Assembly (NCBI GenBank): GCA_964519835.1
Contig: CAZFLD010000036.1
Location: 1 to 38,925 of the forward strand
DNA: 38,925 nt
Reading direction: 5' to 3'
Origin: CAZFLD01 sp964519835
GTDB taxonomy: Bacteria > Spirochaetota > Spirochaetia > DSM-27196 > CAZFLD01
A program made the position numbers and the translations under genes. This document shows, piece after piece, positions 1 through 8,591 of the stretch. The stretch's first letter is position 1; every line of letters starts with the position of its first letter. The notes below the pieces were generated by a model that was not told where the DNA came from, did no database searches, and saw only the letters and a list, made by a program, of their open reading frames with translations.

Positions 1-141
1 GGCTCGGATCGGCTTACCGCCGGCATGAATCACCCGTCCGCGGCGTCCTCCGCAAGCCGTTCGGTCGGTGTCATACAGGCGCGGAACAATGTGTTCTGCG
101 AAGGAGGTCGCCTCTATGTGCGACTCGCGGAGCCATCGTAA
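1..141 (+). CDS. C-terminal end of an unidentified protein (truncated by window edge)
   Basis: Frame 1 is open from the first base to a TAA at 139-141, giving 46 residues that end in ...GRLYVRLAEPS. Codon choice resembles the intact genes nearby, and a weak stem-loop follows the stop, which supports a real gene end. The fragment is too short to name; its position beside a sugar locus suggests a carbohydrate-related protein, but that is only context. The minus strand here offers only a 42-codon ORF, so it is not a better reading. Confidence 0.4.
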   Translation, partial: GSDRLTAGMNHPSAASSASRSVGVIQARNNVFCEGGRLYVRLAEPS

Positions 142-143
142 AT

Positions 144-175
144 CTCCGTTTGACAACTGAGCGGAGGCTTTTGTT
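144..175 (+). terminator. Weak intrinsic terminator candidate
   Basis: CTCCG (144-148) can pair with CGGAG (162-166) around a 13-nt loop, followed by the T-rich run GCTTTTGTTT. It lies directly after the stop codon at 141. The stem is only 5 bp, so the call is tentative. Confidence 0.3.
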
Positions 176-231
176 TGTTACAGCGGGCTTTTCCATGGTA
201 CAAGCCTATACATTCGTCCCAACAACGACTT

Positions 232-251
232 GCACAGAATCGTCATTGTGC
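232..251. promoter_or_regulatory. Palindromic operator-like site, copy A
   Basis: GCACAGAATCGTCATTGTGC has inverted arms GCACA/TGTGC and matches 15 of 20 positions of the palindrome at 10536-10555, which lies in the divergent promoter of the sugar locus. It overlaps the stop codon of the beta-helix gene (TGA on the minus strand, 243-245). Its placement between convergent gene ends is odd for a classical operator; a remote operator or chance are alternatives. Confidence 0.4.
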
Positions 252-2372
252 ATTCGTTTCCGGCCGGCTAAAGCTGCTCGTCGTATCCTGACCGACAGCC
301 TGCCAGGATTTTAGGTTCAGTAGTACGTCCCCGCCGATATTTCGGCAGATCGTGTCGGCGGCGGTGACATCCCGGCCGTCGGCATGCCACATGGCGTTTG
401 CGTCCGCTCGGACCACGCCGGCAAGAACTTCCGGCGCATACTTCCCGGCGGGGACATTGAACACGTACGCGGCTCCGCCACGAGGTACCTCGAGGCAGTT
501 CTGAAGCACGTAGCCGGCAGCCCCGATCTCTTGATACTCATCGCGGAATTTGTCTGGGTCGCGGACGAAGGTAATCGCGGCACCGCTAGTGCCGGTAATG
601 ACGTTGCTACGATAGATGTTTCCAGCCGTTTCGGCGTTGGCCGTAATGCCGCTTCCTCCGATGTTGTCTATGACGTTCTGTTCAACGACTACGGAAGCCG
701 TGGCGGCATCGTTGTAGATGCCGCTTGCGCCATAGGCGTCAACTTCGACGTCGTGAATAACGTTGCCTCGAAGCACGGTTCCGGGCTGCACCCCCAGGGT
801 GTAGATGCCGCCGAGGTCCGACAGGATGTCGTCGCCACCGATGTGGTGGATATGGTTTTCCGCGATCAGGTTTTCTCGGCACACCTGATGATCGCGGTTC
901 CAGGTCCAGCCACACGAAATGCCCGTGTAGCGAAGGTTGCTGATGTTGTTGCCGATCACCTGATTCCGTGACCCAAAGCAGATAAGTATTCCACAGGAGG
1001 CGAGGAAGACTCGGCCCACCCCCTCGATCGTGTTCCGGGCAACCTCGTTTGACACCGTGTGAAGGTGGGGAGCACACTCGGAGTTTCCACCGTCGAGGTG
1101 TATACCGCCGCCGCCGGCATCGGTGATCACGTTGCCCGATACAACGTTGCCCACACATGCCTCGGCCAACTCAACTCCGTAGTAGCCGACGTGCCGAACA
1201 ACACAACTGGTGATGGAGCAGTTGTGAGCGGCAGCAAAGGAGATGGACCCGGGAGTGGTAAAAGCCGCCTGCATCGCCGACGCGTAGTCTTCACCCCCAC
1301 TCTGTTGGAAGGTGGTAAAAAAGTGGGCGAACGAATCCCGCGGCCGCCACGAGCCTTGGTCAATGTATGGATCAAAGCGAAGACCCGTGTCGCCCGTCGG
1401 CTGGATCCAATCCGAATGCTCAAAGCAGATTCCCTCAATCGACACCCCCGACACTGGCCGCACATCTGGCCGCACATCTGGCCGCACATCTGGCCGCACA
1501 TCTGGCCGCACATCTGGCCCCGTGTCGACCCGGGGAGCTCTCCCGGCCGCGCTCTCGTCGCCGCCTTCGACCTTGCCGCGAACTCGTACAAACTGCGTGA
1601 CCACCGGCACGATAGCGTAAAACCCCTCCAGCTTTTCTCTCGGGAGGGGAATCACGTAGAGAGTGCCCGCCTCCCGATCAAGGTACCACTCACCGGCATC
1701 GACTGTAGCCTCCTTGATGTTCTCCACAAAAGCGCGCTCCCGCTGCCACCCGCTCTCTTGGCCCGTTATCCGCTGTACGCTTTGAAGCGAGCAGCTGAAT
1801 TCACCGGATGCCGAGTCAAAGGACTCTATAGGCATGCGCTCATCCACCCACTTGTGTAGGACACGCAGCTCCGCGCCGTCGAGCTTCCAAGCCTCCGGTA
1901 TGGCGGACGGATCGGCCAAGCGCGGAGTCTTGGTACCGCGAAAGCGTTTGTCCTTGCCGTCGGGCCCGTCGGGGACAAGAAAGAGGTAGCCGTCTTTCGG
2001 CCACCGGGATCGTGGCCTACGCTCCCCGTTAATAAACAACGAAGAAAAGGGCCGGCCGTTGCGGACGAGGATCGCCGATACATCGGCAGCAAAGGCGGCT
2101 CTGTCGTTGAACGTGACCGGACGCCAGGAGTCCACCTTAACACCGCCGTCGACAATCGTGACTTCCGGTCCCTCGCCGACGATAGAAAGACCGCCGTCGG
2201 CCGGACCAAGCTCGATGGGCGCGGATAGATGGTAGCGGCCGGCCGACAATGCGACCCGTTTGAAGTTCCGTTTCCTGCTCAGCTCTAACGCGTGCTCAAG
2301 CGTCCCAACCGGCGCTTCCTTTGTTCCGGCCGCGGTATTCGAGCCCCAAGGGCTCACAAAGATCGTGTCCAT
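243..2372 (-). CDS. Right-handed parallel beta-helix protein, GH141-like
   Basis: This 709-residue protein probably binds or cleaves polysaccharide. The N-terminus (IFVSPWGSNTAAGT, residues 4-17, then a GTLEHAL segment) is the DUF1565-like cap common in beta-helix carbohydrate proteins. Residues about 225-245 contain GEWYLDREAGTLYVIPLP, and FEHSDW follows the repeat; both are typical of GH141-type beta-helix enzymes. Residues 390-620 carry repeated N-x-I/V turns (NVIxDxGG, GNNISNL, NLIAENHIHHIGG) expected of helix coils. No signal peptide is visible, so it may act on imported oligosaccharides. An AGGAG Shine-Dalgarno lies 8 nt before the ATG, and only 11 bp separate it from the upstream regulator, so the two are cotranscribed. 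A five-fold 12-bp repeat encodes a DVRP tract at about residues 285-304. The fold assignment is firm; the enzyme family is an inference. Confidence 0.75.
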   Translation of the reverse strand: MDTIFVSPWGSNTAAGTKEAPVGTLEHALELSRKRNFKRVALSAGRYHLSAPIELGPADGGLSIVGEGPEVTIVDGGVKVDSWRPVTFNDRAAFAADVSAILVRNGRPFSSLFINGERRPRSRWPKDGYLFLVPDGPDGKDKRFRGTKTPRLADPSAIPEAWKLDGAELRVLHKWVDERMPIESFDSASGEFSCSLQSVQRITGQESGWQRERAFVENIKEATVDAGEWYLDREAGTLYVIPLPREKLEGFYAIVPVVTQFVRVRGKVEGGDESAAGRAPRVDTGPDVRPDVRPDVRPDVRPDVRPVSGVSIEGICFEHSDWIQPTGDTGLRFDPYIDQGSWRPRDSFAHFFTTFQQSGGEDYASAMQAAFTTPGSISFAAAHNCSITSCVVRHVGYYGVELAEACVGNVVSGNVITDAGGGGIHLDGGNSECAPHLHTVSNEVARNTIEGVGRVFLASCGILICFGSRNQVIGNNISNLRYTGISCGWTWNRDHQVCRENLIAENHIHHIGGDDILSDLGGIYTLGVQPGTVLRGNVIHDVEVDAYGASGIYNDAATASVVVEQNVIDNIGGSGITANAETAGNIYRSNVITGTSGAAITFVRDPDKFRDEYQEIGAAGYVLQNCLEVPRGGAAYVFNVPAGKYAPEVLAGVVRADANAMWHADGRDVTAADTICRNIGGDVLLNLKSWQAVGQDTTSSFSRPETNAQ
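1461..1520. repeat. Tandem 12-bp repeat, five units, inside the beta-helix gene
   Basis: The unit CACATCTGGCCG occurs at 1461, 1473, 1485, 1497 and 1509; the last unit ends in C. Read on the minus strand it encodes Asp-Val-Arg-Pro five times. Because 12 is a multiple of three, unit gain or loss keeps the frame. It lies between the N-terminal region and the helix coils of the protein, where a linker would be tolerated. Confidence 0.95.
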
Positions 2373-2383
2373 CGATGAATCTC

Positions 2384-4690
2384 CTATGATATAGATCGCT
2401 CAAATGACGAGGGAGAAACGCTGAAGTTTCGCTTGAAAACTCGGCGAAAGGTATTCGCGCTGGTGTACCCGACGCGATCGGCTATTTGCTCGATCGTTAG
2501 CGTGGTTGAGCGCAACAATCGTTCGGCCGCTTCCATACGCGTTCGCTCGACGTAGGAGTGAAAGTTCTCGCCGAATAGCTCACGGAACAGGCGGGAGAGG
2601 TACACTTCCGAAAGGTTGAAATGCAGTGCCAGGAGCTTCAGTCCCATCTCGGGATCAAGCGCGTTTTCGTCCACAAAACGTCGTATTGGTTCTTTCAAAC
2701 GATTCCCGGCAATTCCCTCTCTCTCGACCAGCTGGGCAATGCCCTGGAAGTGTTCCAAAAGCCTGGTTATTCGTTTTTCAAGGTCGTTTGAATACGCCTC
2801 AAAAGTTCCAATCAGATCCGGCGAAAGGCGGTGCTCGATCTTCCGCCTGGTCGCCTCGATCTCCTGGTGAAGTCGCCGAACGCCCTCCCGCGACAGTGAT
2901 CGGATGGCGAAGTTTTGCTCGAGTACCTCGACCTTGATCTTCGCCACCGCCTCCGGCTGACCCGACCGGACGGCGCGTACCAATGAGAGCTCGAGGTCTG
3001 TCGGATAGTAATAGTCTTCGGCGCTACTGTCCTTCTCGTTTTCCTCGGCCACAACGCTCCCAGGCGCCGAGTGCTCTGCAAGATGGATTGCTCGCTGAAT
3101 ACAAGTGCTGACCTGGGACAGATCGTCCGCATAGCCACCGGCGGTAACGGTACATCGAACATCGCGAAGCGCACGAAGCTGACGGGCGAGCAATGTAACG
3201 GTCTCATGCAGTCCGGCGCCGGCGACTGCATTCCCGTTGTTGTCGTCCATAAAAAGGGCAACACAAATAGTACTATGAGAGACGTTGTGAATTAGGGCAG
3301 TTTCCGGCAAGACGCGGTCGAGCTCGTCCCGAAGCAGCGCGCTTTTGACTGTAAACTCCGCAAGAATCTCAGGTGTGACAATGTCAAAGTAACCTTCTAT
3401 CAGGATACAAAACACCATTAGGCGTCGCACCGGTACCTCAATGCCGAAGTGCACCATGTTGGTCTCCGCTTCGTGATGGTCTTTGTAGTCGCCACGGAAC
3501 AACCGCTCGAGGATGACGTTCTTGACAAGGGGCTGCTGCTCGGCAAGAAGAGCTCGAAGCGCCCGGTCATGCTGAACCAACTCGTCCACGGAGTCGGAGA
3601 TAAAAGAGAAAGGGTCGCCGCTTACTCGCTCTGAAAGCACAACGCCGTCCCGGAGCACACGCGAAGTCTCCGCGATGGGCCGAGCCATACGGTAGACCTG
3701 CCACAAAACGATCGGGACACCGACAAGGATCAGAAGCGCAAGGAGACCCACAAACAAAAACCGGATGCGCCGCGACTGAGCAAAAAAGACCTCAATGGGA
3801 ATGCCGCTGACGTATAGCCACTTGTTGGAGTCGGACCGAATGTACGAAACGGCATACTCCCTGCCACCGAGAGTCGCGAACTCAACGCCGGAGCCTTCGT
3901 ACGGCTCACTCGCTGCGCCCGTAAGCTCATCGTGTTCTGCGCCGACGGCGGCCAATGTTCGGCCGTCCGGCAACTCAATCCGGGCGAAGCCTTCGTTTCC
4001 GGCCAAGTAGGTCGCCAATAGCTCCTCGACGGCAGCCAGGTCTATGTATGCGGTCACAGAGCCCGAGGCCTCGAGCCGCGTAGTGTAGGGGAGCGAGCTT
4101 GTAATCGCAATGGCTGGGTGAATGTGGCCTCGGAAGTTGACGTCCACGAACTCGAGGCGGCTATGGACGTAGGGCGCGGCACGAATAGAATCGCGCCAGT
4201 CCCGGTAGCTTTGGTCCTGGATGCCCAGGAAGTACTCATAATAGAGCTCAGTATCAAAGTAGACATCTGTGTTTGTAAGGATCAGATCCGGCCGTGCCAG
4301 ATAAACGACCACTTCCAGCACATACTCCGGCATGGCCAAGACGAGGCGGCTTTCGAGATGAGCGTTTGCTACTCGGATCGCGAGTCTATTCTGAATCGGG
4401 CGCTCGTAGATGCTTATCGAGGCAATGGCCTCGTCTTGACGAATCTCGGTTATCATCTCTTCTATAGAAAGAATCGCCGACTCGACCACTCGCTTGTTCA
4501 ACTCGAGAGTGTTCGCGCGGCTGGACAGAATCTCCTGCTCAACCTGGCGTATTTGAACAAAGTAGAGGATCGTGCCGCTTACCAACGGTACTAGTAGGGC
4601 GAGGAAATAGATGACGAGGAACCGGCCCACGATTCGGAGCTGTTCCTGGGTGAGTTGCCGCTTTTTGCTCGAGCCGACTCTCTTTAGCAC
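2384..4690 (-). CDS. Membrane-bound AraC-family sensor-regulator
   Basis: A one-protein sensor and transcription factor of about 768 residues. A transmembrane segment near residue 30 (LVIYFLALLVPLVSG) and a second near 310-335 (FVGLLALLILVGVPIVLW) enclose an extracytoplasmic sensing domain of about 260 residues. The last 100 residues hold two helix-turn-helix motifs of the AraC type (LALHFNLSEVYLSRLFRE, then IEQIADRVGYTSANTFRRVF). This layout is found in Gram-positive and spirochaete regulators placed beside Lpl/YtcQ-type sugar transporters. It very likely senses a carbohydrate or the loaded binding protein and controls the adjacent genes. The GTG at 4690 is preferred because GGAG lies 4 nt upstream; a TTG at 4708 falls in the U-tract of the terminator after the binding-protein gene. 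It is followed at once by the beta-helix gene. Confidence 0.85.
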   Translation of the reverse strand: MLKRVGSSKKRQLTQEQLRIVGRFLVIYFLALLVPLVSGTILYFVQIRQVEQEILSSRANTLELNKRVVESAILSIEEMITEIRQDEAIASISIYERPIQNRLAIRVANAHLESRLVLAMPEYVLEVVVYLARPDLILTNTDVYFDTELYYEYFLGIQDQSYRDWRDSIRAAPYVHSRLEFVDVNFRGHIHPAIAITSSLPYTTRLEASGSVTAYIDLAAVEELLATYLAGNEGFARIELPDGRTLAAVGAEHDELTGAASEPYEGSGVEFATLGGREYAVSYIRSDSNKWLYVSGIPIEVFFAQSRRIRFLFVGLLALLILVGVPIVLWQVYRMARPIAETSRVLRDGVVLSERVSGDPFSFISDSVDELVQHDRALRALLAEQQPLVKNVILERLFRGDYKDHHEAETNMVHFGIEVPVRRLMVFCILIEGYFDIVTPEILAEFTVKSALLRDELDRVLPETALIHNVSHSTICVALFMDDNNGNAVAGAGLHETVTLLARQLRALRDVRCTVTAGGYADDLSQVSTCIQRAIHLAEHSAPGSVVAEENEKDSSAEDYYYPTDLELSLVRAVRSGQPEAVAKIKVEVLEQNFAIRSLSREGVRRLHQEIEATRRKIEHRLSPDLIGTFEAYSNDLEKRITRLLEHFQGIAQLVEREGIAGNRLKEPIRRFVDENALDPEMGLKLLALHFNLSEVYLSRLFRELFGENFHSYVERTRMEAAERLLRSTTLTIEQIADRVGYTSANTFRRVFKRNFSVSPSSFERSIS

Positions 4691-4706
4691 AGCACTCCGT
4701 ACTGCC

Positions 4707-4739
4707 AAAACAGCCCGACCGGATTATCCGGCCGGGCTG
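4707..4739 (-). terminator. Strong intrinsic terminator after the solute-binding protein gene
   Basis: On the minus strand, 4739-4728 pairs with 4722-4711 through 11 of 12 possible base pairs (CAGCCCGGCCGG against CCGGTCGGGCTG, one mismatch), with a 5-nt loop, followed by TTTT. It begins 21 bp after the binding-protein stop and ends just before the Shine-Dalgarno of the AraC regulator, so regulator and beta-helix gene would depend on readthrough or a separate promoter. Confidence 0.8.
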
Positions 4740-4759
4740 CGTAGCTCTAGTCGAAAGGT

Positions 4760-6460
4760 CTAGTAACCGGCAGCCTCGAACCGCTCGGTCCAGATATCCA
4801 CGTAGCGGTCGCGCCCGGCTGCCGCGACGGCGTCAAGGTAGGCGTTCCACTCCGAATCGCTCGTGATGTCACGCTGTCCGATTATAAACTCGGTTGTCCA
4901 TTGGGAGATCACGCCGGTACTTGATGTAAGTGATTCCGTTAGGTCGGCAATCTCATCCGTGTACTGTGGGTCGAGCACAAGGCCCTCAAGCAGCCAGTTG
5001 TCCCCCACGTACGGCATGTGATTGTCAAGGGAGGCGCGCATAAGGCGATACTCGAGATTGGATGGATCGTCTTCGGCGCCGTCGGTAAATGCCTCATACG
5101 AACGCGGCACAAACTGCGGCGCAGTCCGACCCCAGCCATCGTTGAATTTGTCGACTCCGTATTGGTCGATGCTCAGAAGCGGAATGATTTCCGGTGACGT
5201 TCCGTCACGCGTGATCAGGTTCTGCCGCTCGGCGGACGTGGGCAGCCTATACTCTTCTCCCTCCTCCCAGAATCGCAGCGCGCGCATAACGTTGGTCGGT
5301 CCTCCGTAGAACCAGTCGGCCCATTGGGCAACGATGTCCGGTCGTTCCTCTTCGATAGTTACCTTGGTGTGGGGACTTAGCCCACGAGGCGTAAAAAAGG
5401 AATTGCGAACGCCGGCGGGCCCCTCGAGCGGCGCAAAGCTTCTATAGTCGGCGAATCGTCCCGATGGACCGCCAATAGTCGTAAAGACGCCGAAGTGGCC
5501 CCCGGTGACAACGCCTACGAGCGGCACATCGGGATTCTCCGTCCGCGCAACCAGTTGGTCGTTTTGTTGCACAAAGGTCTCGGGCGCAAGAAGTCCGTCT
5601 TCAACCAAACCGGCCATGTACCTAACACCTTCACGCCACTCAGGAGTGTCGGCTACAAACTCGATGTTGCCGTTGTCCCTCATCAAGTAGGCGACACTTC
5701 CCGTTGTGTCCGTGTAGATAAACGAGTTCATAATAAACTCGATTGGATTCGCCTGCCATCCATTGGTGGACGCCATAAACGGGATCTCATCGGCCGTACC
5801 GTTTCCATTGGGATCTTGGTCCCGGAAGGCCTCGAGGACCTCGCGGAACTCTTCGGTGGTTTCAGGAACATCCAACCCAAGCTCATCGAGCCACGGCTGA
5901 TAGATGTATGCCTTTTTGGCAACCTCCACGTGAAGAACACCTGCGGTAGTCGGAAGCGCATAGACTTCGCCGTCCGGCATGTAGACTTGGGCACGATACG
6001 AGGGATACTCCTCGAGCTCGGCGACAAGGTTCGGCATTCTGCTCTCCACGTACTCGGTAAGCGGGCGCAGCGTACCGTTTAAGCCGTACGTAAAGACCTC
6101 TTGATGGTTCATTCCCCACGGGCTCATAAACACATCGGGAATGTCGCCGCTGGCGATCAACAGGTTCTGGCGCTCGGTGTGCACCTGCGCACTGGCCACC
6201 TCGACAAAGTTGACTCGCACGTTAGTCAGCTCTTCGAGCCACTGTGTAAAAGCCGCATTTTCGCGGTCGCCGTCGGTCTCCGCATCGAGATAGATCGTAA
6301 ACACATCGATCTCGTATGGCTCGTCGTCTAGAACGACCGGGTATCGCCCAGGCTCATTTAGCTGAATCTCATCTCCTCCATCGTCAGCCTCCTGTTGCCC
6401 ACCTGCGAACAACAAGAACGGCAACAGAAGCATCGCCACAATCGTGAGTAGTTTTTTCAT
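4760..6460 (-). CDS. Extracellular solute-binding protein of an Lpl/YtcQ-type sugar ABC transporter
   Basis: A periplasmic carbohydrate-binding protein of 566 residues (family 1 solute-binding proteins, LplA/YtcQ branch). The signal peptide is residues 1-19 (MKKLLTIVAMLLLPFLLFA), followed by GGQQEADDGG, the start of the mature protein typical of spirochaete binding proteins. There is no lipobox cysteine, so it is probably soluble in the periplasm. A calcium-loop-like DQDPNGNGTADEIPF segment near residues 220-235 is characteristic of the family. The Shine-Dalgarno AGGAGGAG is very strong and is preceded by a small hairpin, consistent with the high expression such proteins need. It follows the two permeases (39-bp gap) and is closed by an intrinsic terminator. 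The ligand cannot be read from sequence; the flanking glycosidases suggest an oligosaccharide. Confidence 0.88.
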   Translation of the reverse strand: MKKLLTIVAMLLLPFLLFAGGQQEADDGGDEIQLNEPGRYPVVLDDEPYEIDVFTIYLDAETDGDRENAAFTQWLEELTNVRVNFVEVASAQVHTERQNLLIASGDIPDVFMSPWGMNHQEVFTYGLNGTLRPLTEYVESRMPNLVAELEEYPSYRAQVYMPDGEVYALPTTAGVLHVEVAKKAYIYQPWLDELGLDVPETTEEFREVLEAFRDQDPNGNGTADEIPFMASTNGWQANPIEFIMNSFIYTDTTGSVAYLMRDNGNIEFVADTPEWREGVRYMAGLVEDGLLAPETFVQQNDQLVARTENPDVPLVGVVTGGHFGVFTTIGGPSGRFADYRSFAPLEGPAGVRNSFFTPRGLSPHTKVTIEEERPDIVAQWADWFYGGPTNVMRALRFWEEGEEYRLPTSAERQNLITRDGTSPEIIPLLSIDQYGVDKFNDGWGRTAPQFVPRSYEAFTDGAEDDPSNLEYRLMRASLDNHMPYVGDNWLLEGLVLDPQYTDEIADLTESLTSSTGVISQWTTEFIIGQRDITSDSEWNAYLDAVAAAGRDRYVDIWTERFEAAGY

Positions 6461-6483
6461 ACTCTCCTCCTATTGAATTTTCT

Positions 6484-6496
6484 CCGGCAACGCCGG
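6484..6496 (-). other. Short stem-loop before the binding-protein ribosome binding site
   Basis: CCGGC (6484-6488) and GCCGG (6492-6496) form a 5-bp stem with a 3-nt loop in the 39-bp gap between permease and binding-protein gene. It is too weak and lacks a U-tract to terminate; a 5' mRNA stabiliser or processing site is the likeliest role. Confidence 0.35.
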
Positions 6497-6499
6497 GTC

Positions 6500-7438
6500 T
6501 TACCCTTTAATGGCACCAATCATCACGCCTTGTACGAAATACCGCTGCACAAAAGGATAGATGATCAGCATCGGCACCATCGCTACAACGATCAGTGCGT
6601 AGTGCAATAGAGCCTGGAGATACTGGTACTCGGTGAGTTTTTGAAGCTGATCACCACTCATGTTGTTCATGATGACGGTCATCAGGTCCGCGGAGTTCGC
6701 AACAAGTATTTCCCTGAGCACGAGTTGTAGCGGCTTGAGGCCGGCGTCTCTGATGTAGATAAGTGCGTCAAAAAAGGAGTTCCAGTGCATAACCGCGTAA
6801 AACAGCGTGATCACCGCGATGAGGGGCCCCGAAAGCGGCAGGGCTATGTTCAGGAACATCCGAGTATTGGACGAGCCGTCGACCTTTGCCGCATCGTAGA
6901 GCTGGGTAGGAATGCTCGACTGCATGTACGTTCTGGCCACTATCAGGTGCCACACGACAATCGCCTTTGGCAGAATCATCGCCGCGCGTGTATTGAGGAG
7001 TCCGAGATTCCGTACGAGCATGTAGGTAGGAATCAGACCACCTCGGAAGAACATGGTGAACGCAAAAAGGAACATAATTATGTTCCGGCCGACAAAATCC
7101 TTTCGAGACAACGGAAAGGCGACCAGCATGGTAAACACGAGGTTGAAGACCGTTCCAACGATCATGTAGAACATGCTGTTCGCGTAGCCGGTCCAAACCG
7201 CCGGATACCCAAAGATTGCTTCATACCCTTGAAGGGACGGACGCACCGGTAGCAGGCGAACCTGCGCGGTTATTACCGCCTCGGGATGGCTAAACGAGCT
7301 ACTGACGATGTAGATAATCGGGTAGGAGACCAGCACAAGGACGACGGTGAGGATAAAGAGGTTTATCGAGTAGAAGATGGGATCTTCGCGAAACTGCCGG
7401 ACGAGCCGGCTCTGTGACTTGACCACCTGCGTTACCAT
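6500..7438 (-). CDS. Carbohydrate ABC transporter permease, LplC/YtcP type
   Basis: An inner-membrane permease of 312 residues with six predicted transmembrane segments, the first at residues 25-45 (INLFILTVVLVLVSYPIIYIV). The cytoplasmic EAA loop, which docks the ATPase, is visible as DAAKVDGSSNTRMFLNIALP near residues 180-200. The C-terminus ends ...FVQGVMIGAIKG, as is standard for this family. Its ATG overlaps the stop of the upstream permease by 7 bp (ATGGTAA), so translation is coupled. It forms the channel with that permease and is served by the binding protein downstream. No ATP-binding subunit is encoded nearby; Lpl-type systems usually borrow a shared MsmX-like ATPase. Confidence 0.9.
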   Translation of the reverse strand: MVTQVVKSQSRLVRQFREDPIFYSINLFILTVVLVLVSYPIIYIVSSSFSHPEAVITAQVRLLPVRPSLQGYEAIFGYPAVWTGYANSMFYMIVGTVFNLVFTMLVAFPLSRKDFVGRNIIMFLFAFTMFFRGGLIPTYMLVRNLGLLNTRAAMILPKAIVVWHLIVARTYMQSSIPTQLYDAAKVDGSSNTRMFLNIALPLSGPLIAVITLFYAVMHWNSFFDALIYIRDAGLKPLQLVLREILVANSADLMTVIMNNMSGDQLQKLTEYQYLQALLHYALIVVAMVPMLIIYPFVQRYFVQGVMIGAIKG

Positions 7439-8415
7439 AGGCTTGTCTCTCCGACTCGGCGTGCGATGCGGTTGACCACTATCAAGAGCAGAAAGCTCAA
7501 GGCGTTTTGAAACAACCCGATGGCGGTGGCGTAGGAAGGATTCGGCACCTGCCCGGCCAACCCGATCTTGTAAACGTACGTTTGGATGACCTCGGACGCG
7601 CTAAGGTTCAAATTGTTCTGCAGCAGCAGCACCTTTTCGAACCCGACATTAAGGACCTGCCCGGATTGCAGAATAAGCAAGATAATAATCGTGGGTGCGA
7701 TGCCCGGAATATCAATGTGGCGGATGCGTTGCCAGATATTCGCGCCGTCAACGCGGGCAGCCTCGTAGAGCTCCGGATCGATTGCCGATAGTGCAGCGAG
7801 GTAGATGATGCTTCCCCAGCCCATTCGCTGCCAGACCTCGGACCATACGTAGACGTCGCGGAACCAGTCGGCGCTGCCCAGAAAGTTCGGCTCCGGTATT
7901 CCCAAGGACTCAAGCAGTATGGGAATAATACCAATACCGGGTGCGAGAAGCTTGAAAATTATCCCTGTTATGACAACAACGGAAATAAAGTGAGGCGCGT
8001 AGGAGATTAGCTGTACAGTCTTTTTGTATCGTGGAAGCGGACAGTGTTGAATAAGTATTGCAAGTACGATAGGAATTGGAAACCCGACGGCAAGCTGGTA
8101 GAGGCTTAGGGCAATTGTATTCCAAACGATTGAGCCAAACCGATAAGACGTAAAAAAGCGCTCGAAGTTGTCAAGGCCGATCCACTCACTTCCCCAGATT
8201 CCGAGGCTCGGAACAAATCGCTTGAACGCAATTACGTTTCCGTACATCGGCCAGTACATAAATATCAGAAGCCAGATGATCGGCAGGAGCACAAAAAGGT
8301 AGAGCTCCCAGTTTGCAATAATCCGACTACGCCGCTGTCTGCGCTCAATTTGCCGTATATCGATTCGCGTGTGCCCGATGACAAGAGTTCCGCCGGCACT
8401 GCGCCTTAAAGCCAA
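7432..8415 (-). CDS. Carbohydrate ABC transporter permease, LplB type
   Basis: The partner permease of about 327 residues. The first transmembrane segment begins WELYLFVLLPIIWLLIFMYW, and the EAA loop reads EAARVDGANIWQRIRHIDIP. I start it at the TTG at 8415 because a full AGGAGGA Shine-Dalgarno lies 6 nt upstream. The frame is open further upstream to 8541, but that extension has no ribosome site and would add 42 residues not typical of the family. It overlaps the next permease by 7 bp. The gap of about 176 bp to the GH63-like gene contains a long inverted repeat. It imports the sugar bound by the co-encoded binding protein, with energy from an ATPase encoded elsewhere. Confidence 0.88.
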   Translation of the reverse strand: MALRRSAGGTLVIGHTRIDIRQIERRQRRSRIIANWELYLFVLLPIIWLLIFMYWPMYGNVIAFKRFVPSLGIWGSEWIGLDNFERFFTSYRFGSIVWNTIALSLYQLAVGFPIPIVLAILIQHCPLPRYKKTVQLISYAPHFISVVVITGIIFKLLAPGIGIIPILLESLGIPEPNFLGSADWFRDVYVWSEVWQRMGWGSIIYLAALSAIDPELYEAARVDGANIWQRIRHIDIPGIAPTIIILLILQSGQVLNVGFEKVLLLQNNLNLSASEVIQTYVYKIGLAGQVPNPSYATAIGLFQNALSFLLLIVVNRIARRVGETSLW

Positions 8416-8476
8416 ATAGGTTCCTCCTGAGAAGTGATAGCATGATCTTACGGGCGAGATAAAAGCGGTGCATAGA

Positions 8477-8511
8477 GGGCGATTCTTGACAATGCGGTGC
8501 AATAATCGCCC
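8477..8511. repeat. Inverted repeat between the GH63-like gene and the permease operon
   Basis: GGGCGATT (8477-8484) and AATCGCCC (8504-8511) are perfect 8-bp inverted repeats separated by 19 bp. It could be an operator, an RNA processing stem or a weak terminator; no U-tract follows on either strand. Confidence 0.45.
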
Positions 8512-8591
8512 GGAGAACCGTTTCAAGGGGGCGCACGCCACACCAGAGCAGACTGATCGGCTTTGGCCGACGGCCGAGAGTGACGAAGAAC

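Noticed and set aside
1461..1520. CRISPR-like array
   Set aside because: Units are 12 bp, contiguous and without spacers; it is a coding tandem repeat.
8485..8490. Perfect TTGACA on the plus strand as a promoter
   Set aside because: No acceptable -10 follows at 16-18 bp and no plus-strand gene starts nearby.
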